DNA of 16,234 nucleotides from Fluviibacter sp964387485. Lineage in GTDB: Bacteria; Pseudomonadota; Gammaproteobacteria; Burkholderiales; Rhodocyclaceae. The position numbers and the translations under genes are program-made. Numbering within the stretch: the first letter of the stretch is position 1; every line of letters begins with the position of its first letter. The stretch spans positions 1 through 16,234 of the forward strand of contig CAYLWV010000034.1 in NCBI GenBank assembly GCA_964387485.1. The letters run 5' to 3'. Shown one piece after another: positions 1 to 5,533 of this stretch. Below the pieces are notes generated by a model that searched no databases, had not been told where the DNA came from, and was given only the letters and a program-made list of their open reading frames with translations.

Positions 1-148
1 ATCTGGCCCTACGTAACATCAGCAAGAAATGGACTATGCCCATCAAACACTGGCAAGCGGCTTTGACTCGTTTTACCATTGAGTTCGGCGATAGGCTCAA
101 CGTCTAACAACCTAAACACCGTTTACACAAAAATTCTGACACGCTCTT
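1..148 (+). mobile_element. Right end of an IS256-family insertion sequence
   Basis: The transposase tail is followed by a short non-coding stretch ending in TTTACACAAAAATTCTGACA and CGCTC (about 122-145). This AT-rich stretch ending in a TGACAC-type tip is the kind of terminal inverted repeat seen in IS256-family elements. The exact last base is uncertain by several bases because the other end and the 8-9 bp target duplication lie outside the window. A tRNA-Asn-like fragment starts immediately afterwards, so the element sits at or inside a tRNA-related sequence. Confidence 0.65.
3..107 (+). CDS. IS256-family transposase, C-terminal end (partial, 5' end outside window)
   Basis: Frame 3 is open from the window edge to a TAA at 105-107 and encodes 34 residues. 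They include LRNISKKWTMPIKHW followed by ALTRFTIEFGDRL. This matches, from memory, the conserved C-terminus of IS256 (Mutator-like) DDE transposases, which typically ends with a KKWxMPxxxW...ALxxFxIxFxxRL pattern. The enzyme would cut and paste its insertion sequence through a circular intermediate. Only the tail is visible, so the catalytic DDE residues and the integrity of the gene cannot be judged. The stop codon is followed within about 40 bases by a sequence typical of an IS256 terminal repeat, which supports the family call. Confidence 0.85.
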   Translation: MALRNISKKWTMPIKHWQAALTRFTIEFGDRLNV

Positions 149-150
149 TA

Positions 151-177
151 GCGGCGGACTGTTAATCCGTCGGTCCT
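151..177 (+). repeat. tRNA-Asn anticodon-arm fragment, inverted relative to the intact tRNA-Asn
   Basis: Bases 156-170 (GGACTGTTAATCCGT) are identical to the anticodon stem-loop of the intact tRNA-Asn, which lies on the other strand at 278-292. Extending the match over 151-177 gives 24 of 27 identities. The flanking acceptor, D and T arms are absent, so this is not a functional tRNA. Anticodon-arm segments of this kind are typical crossover sites of tyrosine integrases, so it may be an attachment-site remnant. It may instead be a tRNA copy destroyed by the adjacent insertion sequence. The choice between these is inference. Confidence 0.6.
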
Positions 178-202
178 GACACAAACGGCGCCTAAAAGCA
201 GA

Positions 203-236
203 AAAGCCCCGCAAGTCGTTAAACTTGCGAGGCTTT
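203..236 (-). terminator. Rho-independent terminator of tRNA-Asn
   Basis: Bases 203-215 and 224-236 form a 13-bp stem with an 8-base loop. On the minus strand the only imperfect pair is a G-U, and the right arm ends in GGGGCTTTTC followed by another T-rich run. On the plus strand the same position would be a C-A mismatch, so the minus direction fits best. It begins 9 bases beyond the CCA end of tRNA-Asn. Confidence 0.8.
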
Positions 237-244
237 ATGCATCT

Positions 245-320
245 TGGCTCCTCGACCTGGGCTCGAACCAGGGACCTACGGATTAACAGTCCGGCGCTCT
301 ACCGACTGAGCTATCGAGGA
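245..320 (-). tRNA. tRNA-Asn (anticodon GTT)
   Basis: The minus strand begins TCCTCGATAGCTCAGTCGGT and folds as a full cloverleaf. The acceptor pair is TCCTCGA/TCGAGGA with discriminator G. The D arm is normal, the anticodon stem-loop GGACTGTTAATCC has GTT at 285-287, and the T loop is the standard GGTTCGAGCCC. CCA is encoded at 245-247. The gene has its own promoter just upstream (333-361) and a terminator just downstream (203-236), so it is an independent single-tRNA transcription unit. The anticodon segment is repeated in inverted orientation at 151-177. Confidence 0.97.
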
Positions 321-332
321 ACAACGGGGCAA

Positions 333-361
333 ATTATAGGGCAGTCGATCCCGCAGCGCAA
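333..361 (-). promoter_or_regulatory. Sigma70-type promoter of tRNA-Asn
   Basis: On the minus strand TTGCGC (356-361) is followed by exactly 17 bases and then a consensus TATAAT (333-338). The tRNA 5' end lies 12 bases further on. The bases after the -10 (TTGCCCCG) are GC-rich, resembling the discriminator of stable-RNA promoters. Confidence 0.8.
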
Positions 362-371
362 GTGTTTTTTA

Positions 372-1679
372 CTAGCGCATGCCCATTGAGGAGAAAACCG
401 GTAGCTCCTCGAGGCTGGTGGTGTAACGTCGTGATCGCCGGGAACAACTCATGTGCCAATCGGCTTCGTCCCGATAGCCGATGCTGGCGACACGGATGCG
501 ATCACGCCCATAGCGCTGGTTGATGCGATCCATGGCACGCATTAATTGCGGCGATGGTTGCCGGTACCTTGTGGCCGTTGCGAGCAGATCCGGCTGGTAA
601 CACGTTGCAGCGACAATCCCCCCCAGCACAATGCCGGCTTTCTTGTAACGATAAGTCGGGCAATAGATGTCCTGCAATCCACGTAATGTCGCGGCAACAA
701 TATCGCGAGTGTCGTCTGTCGGGCTATCGAGCATGACCATGGTGGCGCGATCAGCAGACTGTTCTGACGTCTTGAACCGGTTGCCGGTGATATAGACCTG
801 TACCGAGCCCGCCATCGAGCCATCTTCGCGCAGCCGTTCGGCGGCGCGGGTCGCAAAGGTCGATAGCGCTTCGCTCAGATCTTCATGGCAGACGACAGGC
901 TGGCCAAAAGAACGGGAGGCAATAATCTGCTGACGCCGGCGGAAAGCCGTTTCCAGGCCAATGCATGATTGCCCGGCCAGTTCTGCCCGGGTACGGGTCA
1001 GTGTCACGGCAAAGCTTTTGCGCAACAGACTTTCCGATGCCTGTAGCAGATCACCCACGGTGGCAATGTGCTGATTTTCCAGGGCCTGTGCTGTACGACG
1101 GCCAATGCCCCAGACACTATTGGCCGGCATGGCTTTCATTTCGGTTTGCCGTAAGGGGGCCAGTGCCGTACCGAGATCGCAGATGCCGGAAGGCTCCTTG
1201 AAATCCTTGGCCATCTGGTTGGCCAGCTTGGCCTGGGTCTTGGTTGCGCCGAGGCCGATGCACACAGGCAGGCTCAGGTACTGCCATAGCATCCGGCGGA
1301 TTTTTAACGCCTGATCCAGCGCACGTTCACGACCGAAGCTGCTGAAATCCAGAAAGCACTCGTCAATTGAGTAGATTTCCTGGCCATCCGCCATGTCCCG
1401 CATCAGGCGCATGGCCCGTCGACTCATGTCGGCATAGAGCGCATAGTTGGACGATAGGACAACACCACCGAGTGCCTCAAAAGCATCGCGGATCTTGAAG
1501 TAGGGTACGGCCATCGGCACGCCAACTGCTTTGGCTTCGTGAGATCGCGAGACAACACATCCGTCGTTATTGGAGAGGACGACCACGGGTTTATGCCGCA
1601 ACGCAGGATTAAAAGCCTGCTCACAGCTAACGTAAAAGTTATTGCAATCGACCAGCGCCAGACGGCGCTCGGCACTCAT
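372..1679 (-). CDS. umuC: Translesion DNA polymerase V catalytic subunit UmuC
   Basis: This 435-residue protein is a Y-family polymerase that copies damaged DNA as part of Pol V (UmuD'2C). The metal-binding residues are visible: Asp11 in VDCNNFYVSCE, and Asp106 and Glu107 in YSIDECFLDF. The segment SNNDGCVVSRSHEAKAVGVP at 36-55 is the conserved UmuC finger/palm signature. A weak beta-clamp-binding motif (QPDLL) follows the little-finger domain, and the C-terminal tail is the extension typical of UmuC rather than DinB. Length agrees with the usual 420-430 residues. Its ATG overlaps the umuD stop by 4 bases (ATGA), so translation is coupled and expression depends on the umuD promoter. No frameshift or missing catalytic residue is seen. 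Confidence 0.96.
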   Translation of the reverse strand: MSAERRLALVDCNNFYVSCEQAFNPALRHKPVVVLSNNDGCVVSRSHEAKAVGVPMAVPYFKIRDAFEALGGVVLSSNYALYADMSRRAMRLMRDMADGQEIYSIDECFLDFSSFGRERALDQALKIRRMLWQYLSLPVCIGLGATKTQAKLANQMAKDFKEPSGICDLGTALAPLRQTEMKAMPANSVWGIGRRTAQALENQHIATVGDLLQASESLLRKSFAVTLTRTRAELAGQSCIGLETAFRRRQQIIASRSFGQPVVCHEDLSEALSTFATRAAERLREDGSMAGSVQVYITGNRFKTSEQSADRATMVMLDSPTDDTRDIVAATLRGLQDIYCPTYRYKKAGIVLGGIVAATCYQPDLLATATRYRQPSPQLMRAMDRINQRYGRDRIRVASIGYRDEADWHMSCSRRSRRYTTSLEELPVFSSMGMR

Positions 1680-2296
1680 GCAGCAGGCGCCGCAGGGCGC
1701 TTACGACGACCACTGGCTCGTAGATCATGAATCACACGCACGACGACGCCCCAGATACGGACTTCGTCGGATGGCCGGATGGGAATCGGCGGGTAATCCG
1801 GGTTGGCCGGCATCAGAAAATCCCCCTGGGATTTGCGCGCCAGGCGCTTGACGGTGAAAGCACCGTTCATGTCGGCCACCACCACATCGTCATGCCTTGG
1901 AGCCAATGATCGGTCAATGACCATCAGGTCGCCATCCAGAATCCCGAGATCCTGCATGCTGTCGCCCTCTGCCCAGGCACAGAAGGTGCTGGCGGGATTG
2001 TCGACCAGCTGATTGAGATCAAGCCCCGGCTCGGCATGGTCATCGGCCGGACTGGGGAAGCCGGCACGTACCCCGGAAGCGAATACAGGCAGGGTCAGAG
2101 GTGCAGCGTCATAGCTAACCGGTAACGGCGTGAGCGAGGGTTCGGGATAGACGTCCGCCAGCAGAAAAGCACGCACCGCTTCAATGCGGCTGACGGGGAT
2201 ACGGACCGGTCTGGTGGTTTCCTTGAAAACCGCTTTGCGGCCGGCACCGATCCGGGCGCCACCATGCTTTCCGGGAGTTTTGGGAATCGAGGTCAT
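1676..2296 (-). CDS. umuD: UmuD-type S24 autoprotease with an added DNA-binding-like N-terminus
   Basis: The C-terminal part is a normal UmuD. The cleavage site is Ala78-Gly79 in GVRAGFPSP. The serine-lysine dyad is Ser113 (EGDSMQD) and Lys150 (FTVKRL). After RecA-triggered self-cleavage it would partner UmuC in Pol V. Unlike the roughly 139-residue E. coli protein, this one has 206 residues. About 65 extra N-terminal residues contain KHGGARIGAGRK and TRPVRIPVSRIEAVRAFL, a basic segment followed by a strand-helix pattern like ribbon-helix-helix proteins. An upstream ATG at 2323 would add 9 residues. I prefer 2296 because the best promoter places the transcript start near 2320, leaving no leader for 2323. 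Neither start has a strong ribosome binding site. Extended UmuDs such as Acinetobacter UmuDAb act as SOS repressors, and that role is inferred here. Confidence 0.93.
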   Translation of the reverse strand: MTSIPKTPGKHGGARIGAGRKAVFKETTRPVRIPVSRIEAVRAFLLADVYPEPSLTPLPVSYDAAPLTLPVFASGVRAGFPSPADDHAEPGLDLNQLVDNPASTFCAWAEGDSMQDLGILDGDLMVIDRSLAPRHDDVVVADMNGAFTVKRLARKSQGDFLMPANPDYPPIPIRPSDEVRIWGVVVRVIHDLRASGRRKRPAAPAA

Positions 2297-2299
2297 ACC

Positions 2300-2334
2300 G
2301 GTATTCTTGAATGTGTAACACATCCAAGAATACC
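2300..2334. promoter_or_regulatory. 35-bp palindromic operator candidate over the umuD -10 element
   Basis: The left arm GGTATTCTTGAATGTGT (2300-2316) and right arm ACACATCCAAGAATACC (2318-2334) are reverse complements with a single mismatch, around one central base. The palindrome covers the umuD -10 element and ends 4 bases before the ATG at 2296, an ideal place for a repressor to block transcription. No canonical gammaproteobacterial CTGT-N8-ACAG LexA box was found nearby. The core (TTGAA, TGTAAC, CAA) resembles the reported UmuDAb operator of Acinetobacter, as I recall it. Confidence 0.7.
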
Positions 2335-2355
2335 TAGCCCAGTATCAATTGGCAA
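2327..2355 (-). promoter_or_regulatory. Promoter of umuDC
   Basis: On the minus strand TTGCCA (2350-2355), 17 bases, then TATTCT (2327-2332) make a good sigma70 promoter. The -10 hexamer lies wholly inside the 35-bp palindrome. The expected transcript start near 2320 favours translation from the ATG at 2296. Confidence 0.65.
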
Positions 2356-2368
2356 CTGCTACGCAAGC

Positions 2369-3727
2369 TCAAACAGTTTTTAATCGATACAGGACAGCGA
2401 GGAGGGTAAACCAAAGCGGCAGCACATAAAGCGCGATGCGTGTTACCTCATCAAGAGAGAGCGCATAAATAACCACTGCGAAGAAGGATAACACTAGATA
2501 GGTCATCGGTTTGCTCAAGGGCATCTTGAACGATGCTTGAGCATGCGCCGTTGGAAACTTTCTTCTATAGGCTGTATGCGCCGCGAGAATCATGGTCCAG
2601 ATAAAGATGAATATGAGTGCAGCTACAGAGCCAACCATCAGAAATGCTTGCATCATCGAATCGACAAACGTGAGCAACAACGATATTAGCAGCATCAGAA
2701 TAGTTGCCAGAAAAACGCCGCCCGTTGGTACTTGATGACTGGAAAGTTGGCCAAATACTTCAGGGGCCTTATGCGTTTTTGCCAAGCCATAAAGCATCCG
2801 CGAAGTCGCGAATATGCCACTATTACTCGAAGATGTAGCTGAACTTGCCACTACAAAATTAACTACAGATGCTGCGCTTGCTAGCCCGGCAAGAGAAAAC
2901 ATACCCACAAACGGGCTTTGATCGGGGGATATGTTGTTCCATGGGGTTACTATCATCATGATAGTGACTGTTCCAATGTAGAAAATCATAATTCGCCAGG
3001 GAATTTTTCTTATGGCGTCCGGTAGTGTTTTCTCCGGGTTTTTCGCTTCGGCTGTCAGGGTGCCAACAATTTCCATACCTGCAAACGCGAAAATCGTCGT
3101 TTGAAGCGCCGCCATGACCCCTGCGCTGCCATGAGGGAAAAACCCGTCATGCAGCCACAAGTTACTGACCTGTGCTTTGGCTCCTTCTGGCGAGACGTGG
3201 CCAGAAAATGTGAACCAGAGCCCTAAACCGATCAACCCGAGAATTGCTGCAACCTTAATAATCGCGAGCCAGAATTCAAGTTCCCCAAAAAATCTGACTG
3301 CAAGGAGATTAATCGTTAGTAATAAGAAAATCGTAGAAAAGGCGGTAATCCAAGGGGGCAGATCAGGCCACCAGAAGCCGATGTATCCTGTAATTGCAAT
3401 AATTTCTGCGATGGCAGCGACAATCCAGGCAAACCAGTAAGACCAACCGACAAAAAATCCTGCAATCGGGCCTAGAAGGTCTTCGGAAAAATCAACAAAG
3501 GATTTGTAACTGAGATCGTGTAGCAGCAGCTCTCCCATGGCACGCATGACAAAGTAAAGCATCAATCCCGTCACCGCATAAACCAATATGATTGATGGCC
3601 CCGCCAGAGAAATACTCTTGCCCGAGCCCATAAACAGGCCGGTGCCAATACAACCGCCGATGGCGATCATTTCCATCTGACGTTGATTCAGGCCGCGATG
3701 CAAAGACTCCGCAGGGTTTTTAGACAT
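2369..3727 (-). CDS. cycA: Amino-acid permease, CycA-like (D-serine/D-alanine/glycine:H+ symporter)
   Basis: This 452-residue APC-superfamily inner-membrane transporter would import small neutral amino acids with protons. Near the N-terminus it has the glycine-rich unwound TM1 region IAIGGCIGTGLFMGSGKSIS, then LAGPSI and MRAMGELLL. All of these match E. coli CycA almost residue for residue, as do VTPWNNISPDQSPFV and GIFATSRMLYGLA further on. About twelve hydrophobic segments are spread along the length, as expected for the family (E. coli CycA has 470 residues). The exact substrate cannot be read from sequence, and glycine/alanine/D-amino acids are the best guess. It starts 11 bases after sorB in the same direction with no clear ribosome binding site, so it probably depends on the sorA transcript. 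The biochemical link to sulfite oxidation is not obvious. Confidence 0.88.
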   Translation of the reverse strand: MSKNPAESLHRGLNQRQMEMIAIGGCIGTGLFMGSGKSISLAGPSIILVYAVTGLMLYFVMRAMGELLLHDLSYKSFVDFSEDLLGPIAGFFVGWSYWFAWIVAAIAEIIAITGYIGFWWPDLPPWITAFSTIFLLLTINLLAVRFFGELEFWLAIIKVAAILGLIGLGLWFTFSGHVSPEGAKAQVSNLWLHDGFFPHGSAGVMAALQTTIFAFAGMEIVGTLTAEAKNPEKTLPDAIRKIPWRIMIFYIGTVTIMMIVTPWNNISPDQSPFVGMFSLAGLASAASVVNFVVASSATSSSNSGIFATSRMLYGLAKTHKAPEVFGQLSSHQVPTGGVFLATILMLLISLLLTFVDSMMQAFLMVGSVAALIFIFIWTMILAAHTAYRRKFPTAHAQASFKMPLSKPMTYLVLSFFAVVIYALSLDEVTRIALYVLPLWFTLLAVLYRLKTV

Positions 3728-3738
3728 AAGCCGATCGG

Positions 3739-4050
3739 TTATTTCCTGTTAGGGCCATAAGTTGAATTTAAATATTCGACAATCACGGGGACCTCTTCAT
3801 CGGTCACAGGTGCATTGAAGTTGTTTTTCATGCGAAGCACCTGTGCAGTCCAATACGATTTTGGCGTGTTCGGTGGTTGGTACTCTGCATACTGTGCAGA
3901 GTGGCAAATGGTGCACTTCTGAATAACCAGGGTATATCCCTCCTGGCTTGAAGGGCGCCAAGGCATCATGTCTGGTAATAGCTGAATTTCCTTACCGCTA
4001 ACGGGAATGCTTGCAAGCAGGAGCATTGCGATCAGAGATGCTTTTTTCAT
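3739..4050 (-). CDS. sorB: Monohaem cytochrome c subunit of sulfite dehydrogenase (SorB-like)
   Basis: This 103-residue protein begins with a Sec signal peptide (MKKASLIAMLLLASIPVSGK) and would act in the periplasm. Its single CTICH motif binds one haem c. A methionine in VLRMKNNF is the likely distal haem ligand. The C-terminal helix EEVPVIVEYLNSTYG is typical of small class I-type cytochromes. In Starkeya novella, SorB accepts electrons from the molybdenum subunit SorA. The gene order here is the same, with the start codon sharing one base with the sorA stop (TAATG) and an AAGGA ribosome binding site inside the sorA end. Partner identity is inferred from this context and from family resemblance. 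Confidence 0.88.
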   Translation of the reverse strand: MKKASLIAMLLLASIPVSGKEIQLLPDMMPWRPSSQEGYTLVIQKCTICHSAQYAEYQPPNTPKSYWTAQVLRMKNNFNAPVTDEEVPVIVEYLNSTYGPNRK

Positions 4051-5276
4051 TACGATCCTTTGCGAGCTTCTACTCTCACGGTTTCTACAACGTTCCGCAT
4101 GTAGCCTCCCGGGTTCCAGGTTTGAGTCATTGGCTGTTTCTCGCCGGTTGCTCCAAAGGCTCTAACCCGAAGAAGCAGCGGCCCAGCCTGCTGAGGTACA
4201 AAATCAGTCGACCATGCTCTGAACGAGTATTTTCCGATCATTTTTCCTAATTTAGTCGGCTGCCATGTGTTGCCATCGTCTTGAGAAAACAGCACTTTTT
4301 CAATACCGTTGCCGCAATCAAATGCAAACCCTCTTACCACGGTCGGTTGACCAGCAACCACCGTGCTACCGTTTTCCAAATTGGTAATAAATGAGCGGAT
4401 CGCCAGTTTGGAGATGGGGACAGTTTTATTAGGTTTAACACCCACCGGTTCACAGTGGCAATCATTATCTGGCACTCGATAAGCGGACTGCATCCAATAC
4501 CCTTTGAACTCCTGATCTATGACATTGATTTCTGCCAGGTGCTTGACCCAATATGTGCCGTAATATCCCGGCACAACCAACTTGACAGGGAAACCATTCA
4601 GAAAAGGTATGTCGGTGCCATTCATCTGATAGGCAACCAGCACATCGCCATCGTTGGCGTGGTTGATATCGAGACTTTTCACAAAATCGGCCTCACTCGT
4701 GATGACTGGTTGATCAAGGCCATTGAAAGTCACTTGTTTGGCAGTGTTACCAAGCCGAGCGACAGAAAGAATGTCACGAAGGGGAACGCCAACCCACACC
4801 GCGTTACCCATGGCGCCATTGCCCAATTGGCCACCGCCGTTAATTCTTGGGTTCGCTAAACCTCGGCCATTGCCGGAGCATTGATTGACCGCAACAATTT
4901 CCTTAGATTTGAATTTTGTTTTTAAATCGTGAAAAGACAGTTCTAAAGGATTAGAAACGTTTCCACTGATTTTTAACCGGTAGGTTGATATGTCGATCTC
5001 CGTCGGAATACCTGCCAGATGATAACGTACAAAAAACTCGTCATTTGGAGTAATCAGTTGCCTATCAAAGTACTGGAATGGCGTCTCTAGCTGAGGAGGC
5101 CGCGTCGTTTGAACGATCAGAGGTTTTTTTTCAGGGAATGCAACCAAATCTCTTTCGCCGTATGCGAACGGTAAGTGAACCTCTGTAGCACTTGAAGCTG
5201 TTTCAGACATTAGCAGCCCGACACTTCCACCGCTGATCAATTTCAGAAAGTCTCGCCGATTGGAGTTGTATGACAT
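4050..5276 (-). CDS. sorA: Periplasmic sulfite dehydrogenase, molybdopterin subunit (SorA-like)
   Basis: This 408-residue enzyme of the sulfite oxidase family would oxidise sulfite to sulfate and pass two electrons to SorB. The N-terminus has a twin-arginine signal (NRRDFLKLISGGSVGLLM), meaning export after cofactor insertion. Cys133 in VNQCSGNGR is the molybdenum ligand. Arg84 and His86 in FFVRYHLAG correspond to the Arg55/His57 pair of Starkeya SorA. The central part is the oxidoreductase molybdopterin-binding domain. The C-terminal 110 or so residues form the Ig-like dimerisation domain, with WQPTKLGKMIGKYSFRAWS typical of the family. A GGTGA ribosome binding site lies 5 bases before the ATG. 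Parts of the gene are clearly more AT-rich than the flanking efflux and umuDC genes. YedY-type reductases are excluded by the C-terminal domain and the adjacent cytochrome. Confidence 0.92.
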   Translation of the reverse strand: MSYNSNRRDFLKLISGGSVGLLMSETASSATEVHLPFAYGERDLVAFPEKKPLIVQTTRPPQLETPFQYFDRQLITPNDEFFVRYHLAGIPTEIDISTYRLKISGNVSNPLELSFHDLKTKFKSKEIVAVNQCSGNGRGLANPRINGGGQLGNGAMGNAVWVGVPLRDILSVARLGNTAKQVTFNGLDQPVITSEADFVKSLDINHANDGDVLVAYQMNGTDIPFLNGFPVKLVVPGYYGTYWVKHLAEINVIDQEFKGYWMQSAYRVPDNDCHCEPVGVKPNKTVPISKLAIRSFITNLENGSTVVAGQPTVVRGFAFDCGNGIEKVLFSQDDGNTWQPTKLGKMIGKYSFRAWSTDFVPQQAGPLLLRVRAFGATGEKQPMTQTWNPGGYMRNVVETVRVEARKGS

Positions 5277-5289
5277 GCAATCACCGTAC

Positions 5290-5314
5290 GTTAAGTATTA
5301 ACTAGAATTAATTC
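5290..5314. promoter_or_regulatory. Two adjacent short palindromes upstream of sorA
   Basis: GTTAA-GTA-TTAAC (5290-5302) and the perfect palindrome GAATTAATTC (5305-5314) lie 14-38 bases before the sorA start. They could be regulator half-sites or simply reflect the AT-rich composition. No good -35/-10 pair for sorA could be defined, so the sorA promoter remains unassigned. Confidence 0.3.
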
Positions 5315-5385
5315 GCATTTGGCCTAAAAAATCTAAGATGCAAATTTAGCCATCATCATACTTTCAGCCCTGACACAGGAGAGAT

Positions 5386-5457
5386 AATGTGAACGTAAAT
5401 ATGCAACATAGCCGTTTCCCATTCCTGCGGCTGATCTTGCTGTTCAAATGTGAACGT
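5386..5457. repeat. 11-bp direct repeat AATGTGAACGT in the sorA/mdtA intergenic region
   Basis: The sequence AATGTGAACGT occurs at 5386-5396 and again at 5447-5457, 61 bases apart, about six helical turns. The second copy is part of an inverted repeat GTTC-N6-GAAC (5442-5455). The first copy keeps only the GAAC half. Both lie upstream of the mdtA promoter candidate, so they could be operator sites for the efflux operon. The regulator is not encoded in this window. Confidence 0.4.
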
Positions 5458-5514
5458 GTCACTTTGGTTCAGATTGAATTTTTAGCTGCAAAGTTCTTAC
5501 ACTTAAAGAGTTGA
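5389..5514 (+). CDS. Possible small ORF (41 codons) upstream of mdtA
   Basis: A GTG at 5389 is preceded at 7-base spacing by AGGAG (5377-5381), the best-looking ribosome binding site in this intergenic region. The frame runs to TGA at 5512-5514, 19 bases before mdtA. The peptide starts MNVNMQHSRFPFLRLILLFK and continues with a second hydrophobic stretch, VTLVQIEFLAAKF, so it might be membrane-associated. I recognise no family. An ATG overlapping the GTG is followed at once by TGA. It could be a leader peptide for the efflux operon, a small membrane protein or chance. The mdtA promoter candidate lies inside it, which argues that the two would be transcribed differently. Confidence 0.25.
   Translation: MNVNMQHSRFPFLRLILLFKCERVTLVQIEFLAAKFLHLKS
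5474..5503 (+). promoter_or_regulatory. Putative promoter of the mdtABC-OMF operon
   Basis: TTGAAT (5474-5479), an 18-base spacer and TACACT (5498-5503) precede mdtA by 30 bases. The hexamers are close to sigma70 consensus but the spacing is one base long. This is the best candidate I see in the region. Confidence 0.4.
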
Positions 5515-5533
5515 CCAAGGGTAAAATTCGAGG

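Noticed and set aside
203..292. Pairing of the tRNA-Asn fragment (156-170) with 278-292 as a long hairpin or riboswitch
   Set aside because: The similarity is explained by shared tRNA origin, and a normal terminator and tRNA lie between the arms, so a regulatory hairpin is not needed.
2323..2323. Upstream ATG of umuD (adds MCYTFKNTG)
   Set aside because: It lies inside the palindrome and almost at the predicted transcript start, leaving no leader; the ATG at 2296 fits better, though this is not proven.
2356..2385. CTGT/ACAG half-sites near the end of cycA as a LexA box
   Set aside because: On the minus strand a CTGT is present but there is no ACAG eight bases later, so the canonical SOS box is not formed.
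4455..4859. 134-codon plus-strand reading frame inside sorA
   Set aside because: It lies entirely within the conserved sorA coding sequence on the opposite strand and has no family features.
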